Shown one piece after another: positions 61,501 to 64,000 of a stretch of 64,000 bases of DNA. How positions within the stretch are numbered: the stretch's first letter is position 1; the number at the start of each line of letters is the position of its first letter. A program made the translations under genes and the position numbers. The DNA lies in assembly GCA_900313005.1 (NCBI GenBank), contig ONZJ01000002.1, positions 3,197,909 to 3,261,908 of the forward strand. The letters are read 5' to 3'. The stretch comes from Rhodobacteraceae bacterium EL129 (GTDB taxonomy: Bacteria > Pseudomonadota > Alphaproteobacteria > Rhodobacterales > Rhodobacteraceae). The notes beneath the pieces were generated by a model, which did no database searches, was not told the origin of the DNA, and worked only from the letters and a program-made list of their open reading frames with translations.

Positions 61501-62301
61501 ATGAACGACCAAGGTCGGCACCAAATTGCAAAGCATGAGCCCATGTCAAAACACAGAGCCGAGATCCTAAGGACCGTAGATATGCGGGGCACCGTCAGCG
61601 TGAAAGAGCTGTCGGATATACTTGGTGTGTCAGGTCAAACGATCCGGCGGATCACAGGGCCGATGTCCGAAAACGGCGAGTTGAGCAAAGTACACGGCGC
61701 ATTGGTGTCCAACAAATCCGCACTGGACCCTCCCTTTCTGGCTCGGATGACGGTGAACCGCGAAGCCAAGGTTGCCATCGCCAAGGAAGTGGCTCAGATC
61801 GTTCAGGACGGCGACAGCCTGGCGATTGATACAGGCTCGACCTCGGCCTTTATCGCACAGGCCCTCAGGGTCAGGCGGGACCTGACCGTGGTGACAAACT
61901 CTGCCTTTGTGGCCAGCACCCTGGCTATGATTTCTGGCAACAAGGTCTCAATGGCGGGGACGCAGTTGCGCGATCACGATGGCGCGGCCTTTGATCGTTC
62001 GGCCTTCGATGTGATCGAACGGATGCAAGTGGATTATGTCGTGCTGTCGGCCTCGATGGTGGATCCCGTCAAAGGGTTTTTGGTGCACGAACAATGCGAG
62101 GTCGATATGGCCACAGCCATGATGAACAGCGCGGCACGCGCCATCATGGCCGTAGATCACACCAAGTTCGAAGTTCTGAGCCGCCGACCAGCGTTGCGCC
62201 AGCCTAAGCTGAATCCAGGTGATTATCTGGTCACCGACACGCACCCGTCTGCCACATTCAGCGCCGCATTCCCCGATCTCGACATCCGTTGCGCGGGTTG
62301 A
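61501..62301 (+). CDS. DeoR family transcriptional regulator
   Basis: A 266-residue regulator. HTH at VSVKELSDILGVSGQTIRRI (about 33-52), then the sugar-phosphate-sensing DeoR domain with IDTGSTSAFIAQAL, TVVTNSAFVASTL and the late MAVDHTKFEV. DeoR members respond to phosphorylated sugars or polyols, which suits the phosphatase upstream. ATG at 61501 is used; ATG at 61543 (MSKHRAEIL) matches the usual family start better, so the first 14 residues are uncertain. The sulfatase ATG is 10 bases after its stop. Confidence 0.9.
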   Translation: MNDQGRHQIAKHEPMSKHRAEILRTVDMRGTVSVKELSDILGVSGQTIRRITGPMSENGELSKVHGALVSNKSALDPPFLARMTVNREAKVAIAKEVAQIVQDGDSLAIDTGSTSAFIAQALRVRRDLTVVTNSAFVASTLAMISGNKVSMAGTQLRDHDGAAFDRSAFDVIERMQVDYVVLSASMVDPVKGFLVHEQCEVDMATAMMNSAARAIMAVDHTKFEVLSRRPALRQPKLNPGDYLVTDTHPSATFSAAFPDLDIRCAG

Positions 62302-62311
62302 GACGGACCAG

Positions 62312-63943
62312 ATGAACATCCTCTACATCATGTTTGATCAGCTGCGGTTTGACTATCTCAGCTGCGCGGGACATCCGACACTGCAAACGCCACACATAGA
62401 TGCACTTGCTGCGCGTGGAATGCGGTTCACCAATTGCACAACACAATCACCCGTGTGCGGCCCTGCTCGTATGAGCGCTTATACCGGGCGATATGTGTCC
62501 TCGCATGGGTCTTCGTACAATGGCTATCCACTGCGCGTCGGCGAGCAGACTCTGGGCGACCACCTGCGCGAAGGCGGGACCGCGTGTTGGTTGATCGGCA
62601 AGACCCATATGAAAGCAGATGTCGCCGGTATGGCCCGTCTTGGGTTGACCCCCGATAGCGTGATCGGTGCCCGACAGGCGGAATGCGGCTTTGACATCTG
62701 GTGCCGCGATGACGGTCTGTGGGCCGAAGGGCCAGATGGGCCGTATGACACCGGACGCAGCCCTTACAACGCCTATTTGACGTCCAAGGGATACCCTGGC
62801 GACAACCCTTGGGCAGACTTTGCCAATGCCGGTGTGTTGGGGGATGAGATGGCCAGTGGCTGGTTCATGCAGAACGCGGGGCGGCCGGCCAATATTACAG
62901 AGCAAGATAGCGAGACCCCTTGGCTGACCTCCCAGGCTATGGAGTTCATGGCAGATGCGACCGGACCATGGGTGACTCATGTCAGCTATATCAAACCGCA
63001 TTGGCCCTACATCGTGCCCGCACCCTATCATGACATGTACGGGGTAGATGACATTCTGCCCGCGAACCGCAACCGATCCGAACAGCTGGACCCGCACCCT
63101 GTATATGCCGCCTTTGCCGATACTTTGGTCAGTCAAAACTTTGCCCGCAACGAGGTCCGCGAGACGGTGATCCCGGCCTATATGGGTTTGGTCAAACAAT
63201 GTGATGACCAGATGGGACGGCTCTTTGCCAATCTCGAAGAGACCGGACAGATGGACAACACCATGATCATCCTTACTTCGGATCATGGGGATTATCTGGG
63301 CGATCACTGGATGGGTGAGAAGGACTTGTTTCACGCCCCTTCGGTAAATGTACCACTGATTATTTACGACCCGCGTCCATCAGCCGATGCCACGCGCGGC
63401 ACAACCTGTAATGCGCTGGTCGAGAGTATAGATGTAACGGCCACGATCCTTGCCGCGTCCGGTCAGAGCATCCCGGATCATATTGTCGAGGGACGCTCTC
63501 TCTTGCCGTATCTCGAGGGGCACGCGTCCGTCGAACCGCGGGACTATGTGATCAGCGAATACGACTACGCCTTGAATCCGGCTGCCGCCAAGTTAGACAT
63601 GCCGCCCAAAGATGCGCGGCTCTTTATGGTTGCCGATCACGAATGGAAGATGGTCCACTGCGAAGGCGGCTTGCCGCCCATGCTGTTTGATCTGCAAAAC
63701 GATCCGGATGAACTACACGATCTGGGTCGTGATCCCGCCTACGCGGTCGCGCGCGCAGCCATGTACGACAAACTTGGCCACTGGTCCCGCCGGATGGCCC
63801 AAAGAGTAACTGTGTCAGATGCCGATATCGCCCGGCGTACTTCGGGGCGCAATGGCACTGGCGTGGTGATCGGACTGTACGATGGCACCGAAGTCGACGC
63901 CGACCTGGTCGCGCGATATCGCGGACCTGTGCCCAAGGAATAG
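62312..63943 (+). CDS. Sulfatase family hydrolase (formylglycine type)
   Basis: A 543-residue alkaline-phosphatase-superfamily enzyme. MFDQLRFDYL gives the first metal-binding Asp, Cys49 in the C-G-P-A-R motif (C-x-P-x-R) is the residue turned into formylglycine, GKTHMK follows, and LTSDHGDYLGDHWMGEKD contains the second metal site. No signal peptide, so it acts in the cytoplasm. It releases sulfate or phosphate from an ester; choline-sulfatase-like, phosphonate monoesterase-like and sugar sulfatase roles are all possible. It ends two bases before a convergent frame. A formylglycine-generating enzyme is not in the window. Confidence 0.88.
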   Translation: MNILYIMFDQLRFDYLSCAGHPTLQTPHIDALAARGMRFTNCTTQSPVCGPARMSAYTGRYVSSHGSSYNGYPLRVGEQTLGDHLREGGTACWLIGKTHMKADVAGMARLGLTPDSVIGARQAECGFDIWCRDDGLWAEGPDGPYDTGRSPYNAYLTSKGYPGDNPWADFANAGVLGDEMASGWFMQNAGRPANITEQDSETPWLTSQAMEFMADATGPWVTHVSYIKPHWPYIVPAPYHDMYGVDDILPANRNRSEQLDPHPVYAAFADTLVSQNFARNEVRETVIPAYMGLVKQCDDQMGRLFANLEETGQMDNTMIILTSDHGDYLGDHWMGEKDLFHAPSVNVPLIIYDPRPSADATRGTTCNALVESIDVTATILAASGQSIPDHIVEGRSLLPYLEGHASVEPRDYVISEYDYALNPAAAKLDMPPKDARLFMVADHEWKMVHCEGGLPPMLFDLQNDPDELHDLGRDPAYAVARAAMYDKLGHWSRRMAQRVTVSDADIARRTSGRNGTGVVIGLYDGTEVDADLVARYRGPVPKE

Positions 63944-63945
63944 GA

Positions 63946-64000
63946 TCAGTTCCGCACCTGTCCAAAGGTCACGGAACGGTTTATCTCTTCCAAACGTTCC
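63946..64000 (-). CDS. C-terminal end of a convergent gene (partial)
   Basis: On the minus strand the last 55 bases read an open frame ending ERLEEINRSVTFGQVRN and TGA at 63946-63948. The hydrophilic tail and the two-base spacing to the sulfatase stop, like other convergent pairs here, suggest it is the end of a real gene that begins beyond the window. Nothing can be said of its function. Confidence 0.4.
   Translation of the reverse strand, partial: ERLEEINRSVTFGQVRN

Noticed and set aside
1..64000. tRNA, rRNA, CRISPR arrays, insertion sequences, phage or attachment sites
   Set aside because: None could be recognised by reading; no repeat-spacer pattern, transposase or integrase frame was found.

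Overview
The window looks like chromosomal DNA of a marine alphaproteobacterium of the Roseobacter/Rhodobacterales type. This is inferred from the moderately high GC, the very compact operons with 1- and 4-base stop/start overlaps, and a gene content dominated by importers and catabolic genes for polyamines, taurine-like compounds, glycine betaine/choline and methylated glycines. No rRNA, tRNA, CRISPR array, phage or insertion sequence was seen.

Region 1 (1-18868, almost all minus strand) is a surface-polysaccharide locus. At its far left lies a block that matches the mycobacterial decaprenyl-phosphoryl-arabinose pathway: a DprE1-like FAD oxidase cut by the window edge, a GtrA membrane protein, and a UbiA-type phosphoribosyl-prenyl transferase fused to a HAD phosphatase domain. 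Next come a YdcF-like protein, a polysaccharide deacetylase, an ATP-grasp ligase, four GT4-type glycosyltransferases, a UDP-HexNAc 6-dehydrogenase, a UDP-sugar 4-epimerase, an EPS-type MarR regulator, a NusG/RfaH paralogue and the initiating phosphoglycosyl transferase. A separate three-gene operon encodes an ExeA-type ATPase, a Wzz-like chain-length protein and a CpsD-type kinase. No flippase, polymerase or outer-membrane exporter is visible.

Region 2 (19263-27091) is mixed: an amidohydrolase, an orphan Tat-dependent substrate-binding protein with a strong terminator, a divergent HTH regulator with a perfect 10-bp inverted-repeat operator between the two, an L,D-transpeptidase-like protein, and a BtpA-like barrel protein paired with a phosphoribosyltransferase, followed by a LysR regulator.

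Region 3 (27335-33945, plus) is a polyamine-type ABC operon ending in a polysaccharide-deacetylase-fold hydrolase, then a LysR regulator coupled to a TauE/SafE exporter. Region 4 (33947-39627, minus) is an operon encoding a succinate-dehydrogenase-like complex, two-subunit class I fumarase/tartrate dehydratase, and two small unknown genes inserted by overlapping start/stop codons. The flavoprotein lacks the His that binds FAD covalently in SdhA. An IclR regulator is divergent to it.

Region 5 (40646-46854) has a taurine-type ABC importer (tauABC), a divergent DadA-like oxidoreductase and a cupin gene broken by a frameshift at an A6 tract. Candidate IclR operators lie in the divergent promoter. 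Region 6 (46967-60444) is an amine-catabolism block: PuuB-like oxidase, second polyamine ABC importer, PuuD-like hydrolase, dimethylglycine/sarcosine dehydrogenase-like enzyme, choline-kinase-like protein and a ProX/W/V-type importer with a double permease. Region 7 (60646-63943) is an inositol-monophosphatase-type enzyme, a DeoR regulator and a formylglycine sulfatase, linked by a repeated 16-base sequence that may be the DeoR operator. The last 55 bases are the end of a further minus-strand frame.

All function calls come from reading motifs and recalled family features; no database search was run.
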